Shown: positions 35,861 to 44,847, counted from the first letter of the stretch. The stretch: DNA of 45,853 nt from Actinomycetota bacterium (GCA_009703925.1 WLFD01000003.1:1-45853), one strand, 5' to 3'. Notes: generated by a model from the sequence alone, not told the origin. Numbers and translations are program-made.

Positions 35861-35862
35861 AC

Positions 35863-36786
35863 ATGCTGCGCAACGAGAAGATCCTGATCACCGGACCCGC
35901 CGGCCAGATCGCGTTCCCCATGGCGCGCGATCTCGCCAAGGACAACGAGGTGTGGGGTATCGCCCGCTTCTCCGATCCGTCGACGCAGAAGATGGTCGAG
36001 GACGTCGGCGTCAGAACCCTCAAGGTGGATCTGGGCGAATGTGACTTCACCGAGTTGCCCGACGATTTCACCTATGTCCTGCACCTCGCGGTGGCACAGG
36101 TCCCCGGTTTCGATTTCGATGACTCCATCCGCACCAACGCTGTCGGTACGGGCATGTTGCTCCAGCACTGCCGCAATGCGAAGGCCGCTCTCGTCATGTC
36201 CACGCATTCCGTGTACCGGCCCCCCGCCGACGGCGACCCGTGGCATGTCTTCCACGAGACCGATCCACTGGGCGAGGTGAACGCCGCCCATTCCCCGACG
36301 TATTCGATGTCGAAGATCTCGCAGGAAGCGGTGGCCCGGGCCTGCGCCCGCATGTTCGACCTTCCGGTCACCATCGCCCGCATGAACGCCAGCTACGGCC
36401 CCGACGGAACCGGCGGCCTTCCCATCATGCAGATGGATGCGCTCATGGCCGGCAATCCGGTCACGACCCGCTGGGATCCGTGCATGTACAACCCCATCCA
36501 CACCGACGACATCACAAGCCAGGCCGAAGCGTTGCTCGTCGGTGCCACCAACGAGACCACAGTCGTGAACTGGGCCGGCGACGAGTCGGTCAGTGTCCAG
36601 GAATGGTGTGCCTTCATCGGCGAACTCGCCGGCATCGAACCCGTCGTCAATGTCGTGGAACAGCCCGGCACCCTCCGTGGCTCGGTCACCGACAACACCC
36701 GTCGCGCTGCCCTCACGGGGCCGTGCAAGGTCGGTTGGCGGGAAGGCATCCGTTCGGTGTTCGAACAGCGTTACGGCAACAGGTGA
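35863..36786 (+). CDS. NAD-dependent epimerase/dehydratase (extended SDR), tandem copy 2
   Basis: Start MLRNEKILITGPAGQIA at 35863; PTYSMSKISQEAVARA; same architecture as copy 1. Confidence 0.86.
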   Translation: MLRNEKILITGPAGQIAFPMARDLAKDNEVWGIARFSDPSTQKMVEDVGVRTLKVDLGECDFTELPDDFTYVLHLAVAQVPGFDFDDSIRTNAVGTGMLLQHCRNAKAALVMSTHSVYRPPADGDPWHVFHETDPLGEVNAAHSPTYSMSKISQEAVARACARMFDLPVTIARMNASYGPDGTGGLPIMQMDALMAGNPVTTRWDPCMYNPIHTDDITSQAEALLVGATNETTVVNWAGDESVSVQEWCAFIGELAGIEPVVNVVEQPGTLRGSVTDNTRRAALTGPCKVGWREGIRSVFEQRYGNR

Positions 36787-37577
36787 TGGGCGATCTCACC
36801 GGTCTGAACATTGTCGTGACCGGAGCCTCGTCCGGCATCGGCGCAGCACTCGCCGTCGAAGCCGTACGCCGCGGCGCCCGAGTTGCACTTGTGGCCCGAC
36901 GGGGCGATCGACTTGCCGAGGTGCTCGAGCAGTGCCGGGCGTATTCGGCCGATTCGGTGATCGAGGTCGCCGATCTTGCCGATCTCGACGGGATCGAGCC
37001 TCTTGTCGAGCGACTCACTGCCGCGCTCGACGGGCGCATCGATGTACTCGTCAACAATGCCGGCGTTCCGAAGCGACGCCGAACCGACGAGATGTCGCCC
37101 GAGGATCTCGAGGGCGTCATGCGCATCAACTATTTCTCGCCGGCACGGATGACGCTCGCCGCACTTCCGGGCATGCTCGAGCGCAATGCCGGGCACATCG
37201 TCAACGTGTCGTCGATGGGTGTCCACATGGCGGCGTTCGGCGTGAGTGCGTACTCCGCCAGCAAAGCGGCCCTTGAATTCTTCACCGAGGGCCTCTACGT
37301 CGAGCTCGGCAAGACCGGCGTGCGGGCCCACCTGTTCGTCCCCGGCACGACCATCAGCGAGTTCTCGACCGAGAAGCCGGGGAACAACAAACCGTTCCCG
37401 TCCGATCCGGCCACATCGTCGACCAGCGAAGAGGTGGCGATCGCCCTTCTCGATTCGCTCGACACGGAGGCCTTCATGACCTTCACCTCACCGAGGGAAG
37501 AAGCAACGGCGGCCAATCGCAATGCCGACGTCAATGCCTGGCTCGCGAACATGCGAGGCGTCTTCAGCGGAATGTGA
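36786..37577 (+). CDS. Short-chain dehydrogenase/reductase
   Basis: Start MGDLTGLNIVVTGASSGIGAALA at 36786; NNAGVPKRR, YSASKAALEFF. Confidence 0.9.
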   Translation: MGDLTGLNIVVTGASSGIGAALAVEAVRRGARVALVARRGDRLAEVLEQCRAYSADSVIEVADLADLDGIEPLVERLTAALDGRIDVLVNNAGVPKRRRTDEMSPEDLEGVMRINYFSPARMTLAALPGMLERNAGHIVNVSSMGVHMAAFGVSAYSASKAALEFFTEGLYVELGKTGVRAHLFVPGTTISEFSTEKPGNNKPFPSDPATSSTSEEVAIALLDSLDTEAFMTFTSPREEATAANRNADVNAWLANMRGVFSGM

Positions 37578-37585
37578 GATCGATC

Positions 37586-37628
37586 ATCGGTTCGTCGGAA
37601 GGCCGGTATGGCGCCCCGACGAACCGAT
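37586..37628. terminator. Bidirectional terminator-like hairpin between convergent SDR genes
   Basis: ATCGGTTCGTCGG (37586-37598) / CCGACGAACCGAT (37616-37628), perfect 13-bp stem, 17-nt loop. Confidence 0.7.
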
Positions 37629-37635
37629 CGATGAA

Positions 37636-38439
37636 TCAGCCCTGCGGGTTCCAGAGGGCCGGCCAGTCGTTCGTGCGGAAGGTGGCATCGGTGCCACCGT
37701 CGCAGAAGATGACCGAACCGCAGAAGAAGCGGGCGTCGGGTCCGAGGAGGAACGCCAGAAGGCCGGCGATCTGTTCTGGATCACCGGCTCCGCCCATCGG
37801 GATCGATGATGCGAACATCTCCATGCCCGGGCGGATGGTCGGATCGTCGTAACCCTCCTGCACCATCGGCGTGGCGATCATTCCGGGGGCGATGGCGTTG
37901 AGCGTGATGCCCGCGCCGGCCCACTCCGGGGTGATGGCGTTGCGACGGACCCACTTGGCCAGTGCATTCTTGGTGGCCGGATAGGCATTGATCGAGTCGC
38001 CCTGATCGGCAACAGCCCGAGCAGCCTCTTCGTCACCCAGCAGACACGCATTGACCAGATCCATCGAGTAACCCGGCTGACAGGTCGTCGAATTGGAACT
38101 GATCGCAACCGCTGCCGACGGAGCACCGGCGGCGAGAAGTGGCCGCAGGCCCTCGAGGAGCCTCACCGAGCCGAAGTAGTTGACCGACACGAGAAGCGAG
38201 GCAGGGCGACCCGGGAGTCCCGAGATGCCTGCGCACGGGACCAACCCGTTGAGTACGCCACCACTGAGTTCGGCGATCCGTTCGATGGCTTCGGAGCGAC
38301 CCGCTTCGGTGCCGAGGTCGACTTCGACCTCGGCATTCTTCAGGTCGACCCCGATGACTGTGTGGCCGTCGGCGCGCAATCGGGTGGTAGTTGCCGCCCC
38401 GATTCCCGAACCGGCTCCGGTGATCGCAATGGTTCCCAT
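37636..38439 (-). CDS. 3-alpha-hydroxysteroid dehydrogenase/carbonyl reductase-like SDR
   Basis: MGTIAITGAGSGIGAATTTRLRADGHTVIGVDLKNAEVEVDL...VSVNYFGSVRLLEGL...INAYPATKNALAKWVRR; pattern and insert resemble Comamonas 3-alpha-HSD/CR from memory. Confidence 0.78.
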   Translation of the reverse strand: MGTIAITGAGSGIGAATTTRLRADGHTVIGVDLKNAEVEVDLGTEAGRSEAIERIAELSGGVLNGLVPCAGISGLPGRPASLLVSVNYFGSVRLLEGLRPLLAAGAPSAAVAISSNSTTCQPGYSMDLVNACLLGDEEAARAVADQGDSINAYPATKNALAKWVRRNAITPEWAGAGITLNAIAPGMIATPMVQEGYDDPTIRPGMEMFASSIPMGGAGDPEQIAGLLAFLLGPDARFFCGSVIFCDGGTDATFRTNDWPALWNPQG

Positions 38440-38444
38440 CGGGG

Positions 38445-38813
38445 TCAGCTGCGTCCGGAGACGGCGTCGACGATTCGATCGGTGTTGGCCTGACCCTCGA
38501 AGAGCTGACGAAGCAGCCACATGCGAAGGAAACGAGCCAGCGAGTAGCGCAGGAAGATCGCAGCGCCGAGCACGGTGAGTGCCCCGAGTGCGACGGCCAG
38601 CACGATCATCGACTGGACGTCGCGAACGTCATCCAGATTCCCCGACGAGACGTAAGCGACGAGAGCGCCCACGACACCGCCAACCATCAGGAGGAAACCA
38701 ATGATCTGGAAGAGCGATTCGCGGCTGGCGCTGCCCGTCTTCAGATTCATGTCGGACACATCAGCCTTGAACTGGTCGATGCGATTGTTGTTTGTGTCTT
38801 CAGTGTTTTCCAT
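38445..38813 (-). CDS. Small two-TM membrane protein directly downstream of livF (paralogue of 14827..15186)
   Basis: MENTEDTNNNRIDQFKADVSDM...; 122 aa; two hydrophobic segments; C-terminus SLARFLRMWLLRQLFEGQANTDRIVDAVSGRS. Confidence 0.8.
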   Translation of the reverse strand: MENTEDTNNNRIDQFKADVSDMNLKTGSASRESLFQIIGFLLMVGGVVGALVAYVSSGNLDDVRDVQSMIVLAVALGALTVLGAAIFLRYSLARFLRMWLLRQLFEGQANTDRIVDAVSGRS

Positions 38814-38817
38814 GACC

Positions 38818-39561
38818 TCACGAGCCCAGGTAAGCGGCGGACAGTTCATCTTCAAGCTCAGCGGGTGTTCCCACGCGGGTCACATTCCCGTGAAGCACGA
38901 TCGCGGCGTAATGGGCAATGCCCAGAACCGTTCGAGCGAATTGCTCGGACACCAGGATCGATACTCCCTCTTCCGAGACCTGAGCAACGATCTCGTAGAG
39001 GTTGGCCACGACAAGCGGGGCCAATCCCATTGACAGCTCATCGAGCAGCAACAGCGCAGGGTTGACCGACAATGCACGGGCCATGGAAAGCATCTGCTGC
39101 TCTCCGCCCGACATCGTGCCGGCCAACTGCTTGCGACGCTCTCCCAGCCGGGGGAACCGCGCGTAGGCGATCTCCTCGACGTCGGACAGCGACACTCCGG
39201 CCATGGTGGCCATCCAGAGGTTTTCCCGAACCGTGAGGTTCGGAAAGACTCCCTTGCCTTCGGGAATGGTGCAGAGACCCAACCGGGCGAGTTGATCGGC
39301 GGTGGCGCCGTTGATCACGCGACCGGCGACACGTACCTCGCCGGCGGTCGGCTGCAGAAGGCCCGAGCAGACTTTGAGGATCGTCGACTTGCCGGCACCG
39401 TTGGGCCCGAGAAGGGCAACCACCGACCCCTGGGGAACGACGAGATCGACGCCGTGCAGGACCTCGATGGGACCGTACGACGCCCGCACACCGGCGAGTT
39501 CGAGCAGTGGCCCGTTGCCGTCGTGGCTGGAGAAATGCGAAGCGGAAATGTTGGTGCTCAT
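38818..39561 (-). CDS. livF: LIV-type ABC transporter ATP-binding protein LivF (operon 2)
   Basis: LLGPNGAGKSTILKVCSGL, TMSGGEQQMLSMARAL, LLLLDELSMGLAPLVV. Confidence 0.92.
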   Translation of the reverse strand: MSTNISASHFSSHDGNGPLLELAGVRASYGPIEVLHGVDLVVPQGSVVALLGPNGAGKSTILKVCSGLLQPTAGEVRVAGRVINGATADQLARLGLCTIPEGKGVFPNLTVRENLWMATMAGVSLSDVEEIAYARFPRLGERRKQLAGTMSGGEQQMLSMARALSVNPALLLLDELSMGLAPLVVANLYEIVAQVSEEGVSILVSEQFARTVLGIAHYAAIVLHGNVTRVGTPAELEDELSAAYLGS

Positions 39562-40304
39562 CCGACACTCTCCGGTGCTCCGAGATAGGCATCGATGACG
39601 ACAGGATCGGTGCGGACGTGTTCAGCCGAACCGCTGGAGATGATGCGCCCGAACTCGAGCACATGGATCGTTTCGCAGACATTCATGACGAGGTCCATGT
39701 CGTGTTCGACGAGGCAGATGCCGAGTCCGTCTTCCGCCGCGAGTTTGCGCAGAAGTTTGCCGAATGCTTCCGTTTCGTCTTCGGTCTGACCGGAGGCGGG
39801 TTCGTCGAGCAACAGCAGACTCGGCTGGATCATGAGGGCGCGGGCCAGTTCGACGACGCGCGCATTGCCGGTCGGGATCTCCCCGACCTCGCGGTCGGCC
39901 ACATCGCGCAGACCGACCAGGTCGATGATGCGGTCGGCTTCCGCCGTTGCATCCATCCGCCCGCCACCGATGGACTTCCAGCGATTGCGGATCTCGCCGG
40001 CGACGCGGATGTTGTCACGGACCGAGAGCGAGGTGAACAGTTCGAGTCGCTGGAACGTGCGGGCCAGACCGAGACGGGCACGCTTGTGCGGAGCGAACTT
40101 GGTGACGTCCTTGCCGTTCAGCATGACCGAACCGGACGAGACGCTCTGAAGACCGGTGATCGCGTTGAACAGCGTCGTCTTGCCGGCACCGTTCGGGCCG
40201 ATGAGGCCCGTGATGCTTCCGGGTTCGATGCTGATCGACACGTCATCGAGGGCGACGTTTCCGCCGAAGCGGACCTTGACTCCGACAGTCTCAAGCAGGG
40301 GCAT
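39558..40304 (-). CDS. livG: LIV-type ABC transporter ATP-binding protein LivG (operon 2)
   Basis: Start MPLLETVGVKVRFGGNVALDD at 40304; GLIGPNGAGKTTLFNAITG, LLLDEPASGQTEDE. Confidence 0.91.
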   Translation of the reverse strand: MPLLETVGVKVRFGGNVALDDVSISIEPGSITGLIGPNGAGKTTLFNAITGLQSVSSGSVMLNGKDVTKFAPHKRARLGLARTFQRLELFTSLSVRDNIRVAGEIRNRWKSIGGGRMDATAEADRIIDLVGLRDVADREVGEIPTGNARVVELARALMIQPSLLLLDEPASGQTEDETEAFGKLLRKLAAEDGLGICLVEHDMDLVMNVCETIHVLEFGRIISSGSAEHVRTDPVVIDAYLGAPESVG

Positions 40305-42567
40305 GAGCGGGCTCCCCTTCGTGGAGGACGGGTGCAGCGACGCCGAGTGCATCGAAGCCGAGAACGGATTCCATCTCGTCGAGATCGAGCTGTGTGTACG
40401 CCCGATCGATTCCGATGAATTCGGCGGGAGTGGGCGGGGCCACACCCGCCTTGGCGTAGGCACGCTTCTTCATGATCGCTCCGCCGAGCGGCGGGACCAC
40501 GAGGAGGTTGATTGCCGTGAGGATCACGAAATTCCAGTTGGTGAGGACATCGGTGGCGGTGAGCAACCAGATGCCGACTTCGAATCCGATGATCGTGAAC
40601 ATCAGCGGCCGGGCCTGCTTGATGTCGTTCAGCCCCTTGACGATGTCGGTGACCGCACCACTCGGGTTCTTGCCCATCGTGATTCCGATGGTGGCTGGAA
40701 GCACGGTGACGGCGCTGATCATGAAGGCGAAAATGGCTTGGATGCTGGCGTAATCGGCACCGAGTTTGGTGAGCGTGTTGGTCATCGCCAGCAACGAACA
40801 TCCGAGGAACAGACCGGCCAGGAGCGCACCCGAGGCGTACCCGATGCCGCCCACCACGGTGACCATGAGCAGCGACAGGCTGAGGAAGATGTCGAAGCGC
40901 TCGGCGCTGACGGCACCGAGTTGTGCGGACATGAGGACGCCTCCGAGGCCGGCGACCGCTGCCGACAACATGAAGACAGAGAGCTTGAGTCGGACAACAC
41001 TCATGCCGAGCGTTGCGCATGCAGCCGGGCTGTCCTTCATTGCTGCAAGTCGACGGCCGTATCCACTGTGGCGGATTGCGACGAGGCCGATGGCGAGGAG
41101 GGCGAACAGGACCGTGACCAGCGTCAGGAACGCCTTGTCGGAATTGAAATCCACCGGACCGATCTTCGGACGGGGAATTCGCAGGGTGCCACCCGGGAAG
41201 ATCGTGAAATCGCGACCGAAGAGTCGGCGGGGATTACCTTCGCTCAGCACCATCTTGGAGACGAACACTCCGAAGGCCATCGTGGCCAGCGCCAGATAGA
41301 GACCTCGGAGGCGCAGCGCCGGCAAGGCCACCACCGCGCCCACGACGGCGCAGACGAGAGAGGCGAGAACGATCCCCCACAGCGTCATGCGGGCGTCGAG
41401 ACCGGAGCCGGTCGTGCCGAAGTGGAAGACGACGATCGTTCCGATGGCACCGAATGACAGCGCCGCGAGATTGATCTCGCCGGCGAGACCGGTGAGCAGC
41501 ACGAGCGACAAGGCGATCATGGCGAGTGTCATGCCGTAGGCGAGCGTCTTCATGGGCGACGGCTGCATGATCGTCTGCAGGCTGAACATCACGACGACCA
41601 ACACCAGCGCCGCTATCCATGCCGTGCGCATCGTCGGCATGTGGAAGCGCTCGCGGGTGCGGAGCACCGTGGTGCCGCGGAGCCGGTCCTGCGGGAGGAT
41701 GATCAGGATGATGAACAGCATGATCATCGGGATCGACTGGCGGAAAGCGCTTGTCCAGGTCCAGCTCGACGGGAAGTAGGCCACGACGTAGTAGTTCGTG
41801 AGACCGAGGACGATGGCGCCCACGAACGTGCGGGGAAGAGACTTCAGGCGTCCGAACATCGCGGCGGCGAACGCGTCGATGACCAGCAACGTGAGTGCAT
41901 TGGCGCTCATGGAAGAACCCGTGATCGGCGTGATCAGGATGCCGGCCAGTGCGGCGAGAAACGCGCCACCGGCCCACGAGATCGTTGCGAGTCGCTCTGG
42001 TCGACCGCCGTTCAGCTCGAGGAGTTCGGGATCATCCACGACGGCGCGCATCGCCACGCCCGAACGGGTGCGGACGAAGAGGAACCGGATTCCGGCGGCG
42101 ATCCCGAGGGCGAGTACGAACGAGATGATCTCGTGCCACGTGATGCGCACACCGAAGATCTCGACGATCGCGTTTGCTCCGAAGAACTTCTGGAAGTTGC
42201 GGGGCGAGCTGGCTGTCGGGTTCCAGACCCAGGTGGCGAGAGCGAGAAATCCGAGCATGACGCCAACCGAGACGACGATCTTGGTGACCTCCGAGGTGCC
42301 GCGGAGGTTCTTCATCACGACCTGATACAGGACCGCACCGAGGGCAGGGGCGAGGACGCCGAGGACCACGAGGAGGGCGATCGGCGCAGGCCAACCCCAG
42401 CCCCAACGCAGTTGCCAGTAGGTGAAGGCCGCCAACATGGCGATCGCACCCTGGGAGAAGTTGAAGATTCCCGAGGTGGTGTAGGTCACGACAAGGCCGG
42501 AAGCGGCGATGAAATACACGCCACCGAGGACAAGACCCAAGATGGTGTACTGCACGAACTGCTGCAC
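40291..42567 (-). CDS. LIV-type ABC permease, fused LivH-LivM (operon 2), with extra TM and cytosolic tail
   Basis: 758 aa; GGVYFIAASGLVVTYTTSGIFNFSQGAIAML, then LAGEINLAALSFGAIGT and LPALRLRGLYLALATMAFGVF; GTG start preceded by AGGGGGAACGAACAG. Confidence 0.92.
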   Translation of the reverse strand: MQQFVQYTILGLVLGGVYFIAASGLVVTYTTSGIFNFSQGAIAMLAAFTYWQLRWGWGWPAPIALLVVLGVLAPALGAVLYQVVMKNLRGTSEVTKIVVSVGVMLGFLALATWVWNPTASSPRNFQKFFGANAIVEIFGVRITWHEIISFVLALGIAAGIRFLFVRTRSGVAMRAVVDDPELLELNGGRPERLATISWAGGAFLAALAGILITPITGSSMSANALTLLVIDAFAAAMFGRLKSLPRTFVGAIVLGLTNYYVVAYFPSSWTWTSAFRQSIPMIMLFIILIILPQDRLRGTTVLRTRERFHMPTMRTAWIAALVLVVVMFSLQTIMQPSPMKTLAYGMTLAMIALSLVLLTGLAGEINLAALSFGAIGTIVVFHFGTTGSGLDARMTLWGIVLASLVCAVVGAVVALPALRLRGLYLALATMAFGVFVSKMVLSEGNPRRLFGRDFTIFPGGTLRIPRPKIGPVDFNSDKAFLTLVTVLFALLAIGLVAIRHSGYGRRLAAMKDSPAACATLGMSVVRLKLSVFMLSAAVAGLGGVLMSAQLGAVSAERFDIFLSLSLLMVTVVGGIGYASGALLAGLFLGCSLLAMTNTLTKLGADYASIQAIFAFMISAVTVLPATIGITMGKNPSGAVTDIVKGLNDIKQARPLMFTIIGFEVGIWLLTATDVLTNWNFVILTAINLLVVPPLGGAIMKKRAYAKAGVAPPTPAEFIGIDRAYTQLDLDEMESVLGFDALGVAAPVLHEGEPAHAPA

Positions 42568-42620
42568 CTGTTCGTTCCCCCTGTCTCCGTGAAGAGACCC
42601 TACGCGTTGGTTTGAAGGCG

Positions 42621-42656
42621 TGTGACGGACGACACCCTAGTGTTCCGAACCGGAAC
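42621..42656. promoter_or_regulatory. Candidate promoter/operator region of LIV operon 2
   Basis: TGTGACGGACGACAC (42621-42635) shared with the marR promoter; palindrome GTTCCG-aac-CGGAAC (42642-42656); TAGGGT -10-like element between them on the minus strand. Confidence 0.45.
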
Positions 42657-42750
42657 CTCTGGATGCCTCGATCACGAGACCGTGACTCTAGTCACCGCAA
42701 CCGAGGCACTACAAAGTTTCCCGAGTGAAGTATTCATCCCGGATTCGGGA

Positions 42751-44337
42751 CTAGTTCACCTGCCGGCCGCTCTCGCCCCAATACCGGGCCCGGAGGGTCT
42801 TCTTGTCGGGCTTTCCGAGTGCACTCAGAGGAATGGCATCGACGAAATCGACACTCTTCGGCGCCTGCACCGTGCCCTTGGCTTCCTTGACCAGAGCAAC
42901 CAGTTCGTCGGCATCGACGACATGTCCCGGGCGCACGACGACGACGGCCTTGACCGACTCGCCCCACTTCTCGTCGGGCACCCCGATGACCGCCACCGCC
43001 GACACCCCGGGATGGGCCGAGATCACGTCTTCGACCTCGCGGGGATACACGTTGAAGCCGCCCGTGATGATCATGTCCTTCTTGCGATCGACGATGTAGA
43101 GGAATCCCTCGTCGTCGGCTCTGGCGACATCGCCCGTGTGCAGCCAGCCGTGGGCGAAGGCTTCGGCGGTCTGTTCGGGCTTGCCCAGATACCCCTTCAT
43201 GTTGAGGGGTCCGCGCACACAGATCTCGCCGGGTTCACCGTGGGGAACCTCGTTGCCCTCGTCGTCGAGCAGCGCCACGTGGACCCACGGAACCGGACGG
43301 CCACAGCTGGCCAACCGTTCGAGGTTGTCCGGATCGTGATCCTCCTTGCGCAGGACGGTGATCGTCATCGGACATTCCGCCTGGCCGTAGAACTGGAAGA
43401 AGATCTTGCCCATGCGGTTGATCGCCTCGGACAGGCGCGTGGGCGAGATGGCAGCGGCGCCGTAGAAAATGGTCTCGAGACTCGAGAGGTCGTACTGATC
43501 GAACTTCGGATGATCCAACAACACGTAGAGCATCGTCGGCACCAGCATCGTCGCCGTGATGCGATGGCTCTCGACCGTCTGCATGAACTTCTCGGGATCG
43601 AAGCCGGGAAGGACCGTGAGTGATCCACCCTTGAGCAGGGTCGGCGTGAAGAACGCGGCACCGGCATGGGAGAGCGGCGTGCAGATGAGGAAGCGGACCT
43701 CGTCGGGCCATTGCCACTCGGCCATCTGGATCGTGGTCATCGCTGCACCACTGCTGTACGTGCTCATGATGCCCTTGGGCTTGCCGGTCGTACCGCCCGA
43801 ATAGGCAATACCCGAGAGATCGCTCCCGTTCACGATCGGTGCCACCAGACGTTCCGGCGTGAAGGTGTTGGCAAGGGCATGCAGGTCCTCACCGAAGGTC
43901 GTCGGCCCAAGCGCCAGCACGTGCTTGATTCCCGGTGTCCTCTTGGCCAGTTCCTCGGCACGCTCGGTGAAGTTGTCGGGATCGAAGATCAGCACCTCGG
44001 CACCGCAGTCCTCGAGCACGTAGGCCTGATCCTCGAGCGAACCCATCGGGTGCAGCGGTGTCGTGCGGTTCGCGTTGACCTGACTCGCCGCCATGTTGAA
44101 CAGCACCTCGGGACGGTTGAGCGCGAGCACCGACATCTGCGTGCCGGCGTTGATGCCCTTCGAGCGCAGCGCCTGCACGTAGCAACTGACCTGTTCGCTC
44201 ATCTCGCGGGCGGTCATCGTGCGATCGCCGATGTTCACCGCCGGCTTGTCCGGGTTCTTGCCCAGTGCATCGATGATGAGATCTGCGGCGAAGACGGGTC
44301 GGTACAACTGCGAGAGATCGTTGGAGGCGTCGGTCAT
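42751..44337 (-). CDS. Acyl-CoA synthetase (AMP-forming), FadD family
   Basis: 528 aa; YSGGTTGKPKGIMSTY, FYGQAECPMTITVL, GWLHTGDVARADDEGFLYIVDRKKDMIITGGFNVYPREVE. Confidence 0.93.
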   Translation of the reverse strand: MTDASNDLSQLYRPVFAADLIIDALGKNPDKPAVNIGDRTMTAREMSEQVSCYVQALRSKGINAGTQMSVLALNRPEVLFNMAASQVNANRTTPLHPMGSLEDQAYVLEDCGAEVLIFDPDNFTERAEELAKRTPGIKHVLALGPTTFGEDLHALANTFTPERLVAPIVNGSDLSGIAYSGGTTGKPKGIMSTYSSGAAMTTIQMAEWQWPDEVRFLICTPLSHAGAAFFTPTLLKGGSLTVLPGFDPEKFMQTVESHRITATMLVPTMLYVLLDHPKFDQYDLSSLETIFYGAAAISPTRLSEAINRMGKIFFQFYGQAECPMTITVLRKEDHDPDNLERLASCGRPVPWVHVALLDDEGNEVPHGEPGEICVRGPLNMKGYLGKPEQTAEAFAHGWLHTGDVARADDEGFLYIVDRKKDMIITGGFNVYPREVEDVISAHPGVSAVAVIGVPDEKWGESVKAVVVVRPGHVVDADELVALVKEAKGTVQAPKSVDFVDAIPLSALGKPDKKTLRARYWGESGRQVN

Positions 44338-44816
44338 GAAGCCGAATGTAGGCCACGCTCGACCCGGTCGGGGCTGCGAGCGAAATCTTCGGAGACCCGA
44401 TCGAGCAGGACACTCAGATCGCGGAGATCGTTCTCTCCCCAGCCGGCGAACGTCTCCGAGATGATCTCGTCGGTCGCCTCGCGGTAACTGTGGATCGCGC
44501 TTCGGCCCTCCGGGGTCAGTTCCACGATCCCGGCCCGCCCGTCGGTCGGGTCGGCGGTGCGGCGCACGTACCCGACACCGGAGAGTTCGCGTACCTCCCT
44601 GCTTATGAGCGGTGCTTCGAGATCGGTCAGCCTGGCCAGCAGCGAGAGCCGGACGGGTCCGGACTCCCTCAGTTCGGTCAGGATCGTGATGGCCGGACGC
44701 GAGAGCACGACACCGGCTCGTTGGGTCCGATAGCGAGCGGCAACGCGACCGTTGCTGATCCGGGAAATCCGGACCAACGCCTGTTCCACCCGCCGGAGAT
44801 CATCAAGTCGACTCAC
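44334..44816 (-). CDS. MarR-family transcriptional regulator
   Basis: ITILTELRESGPVRLSLLARLTDLEAPLISREVRELSGVGYVRRTADPTDGRAGIVELTPEGR winged-helix pattern; overlaps fadD by 4 nt. Track start 44825; GTG at 44816 also possible. Confidence 0.85.
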   Translation of the reverse strand: MSRLDDLRRVEQALVRISRISNGRVAARYRTQRAGVVLSRPAITILTELRESGPVRLSLLARLTDLEAPLISREVRELSGVGYVRRTADPTDGRAGIVELTPEGRSAIHSYREATDEIISETFAGWGENDLRDLSVLLDRVSEDFARSPDRVERGLHSAS

Positions 44817-44847
44817 ACCGCGCACGGTAGCGCGAATTCAACCGCCA

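Noticed and set aside
35560-35862. N-terminal extension of the second epimerase ORF
   Set aside because: Lies in another frame of the first epimerase; the Rossmann start is at MLRNEKILITG (35863).
40156-42615. Large plus-strand ORFs (433 and 324 aa) over livHM2
   Set aside because: Same antisense-of-permease artefact, no motif.
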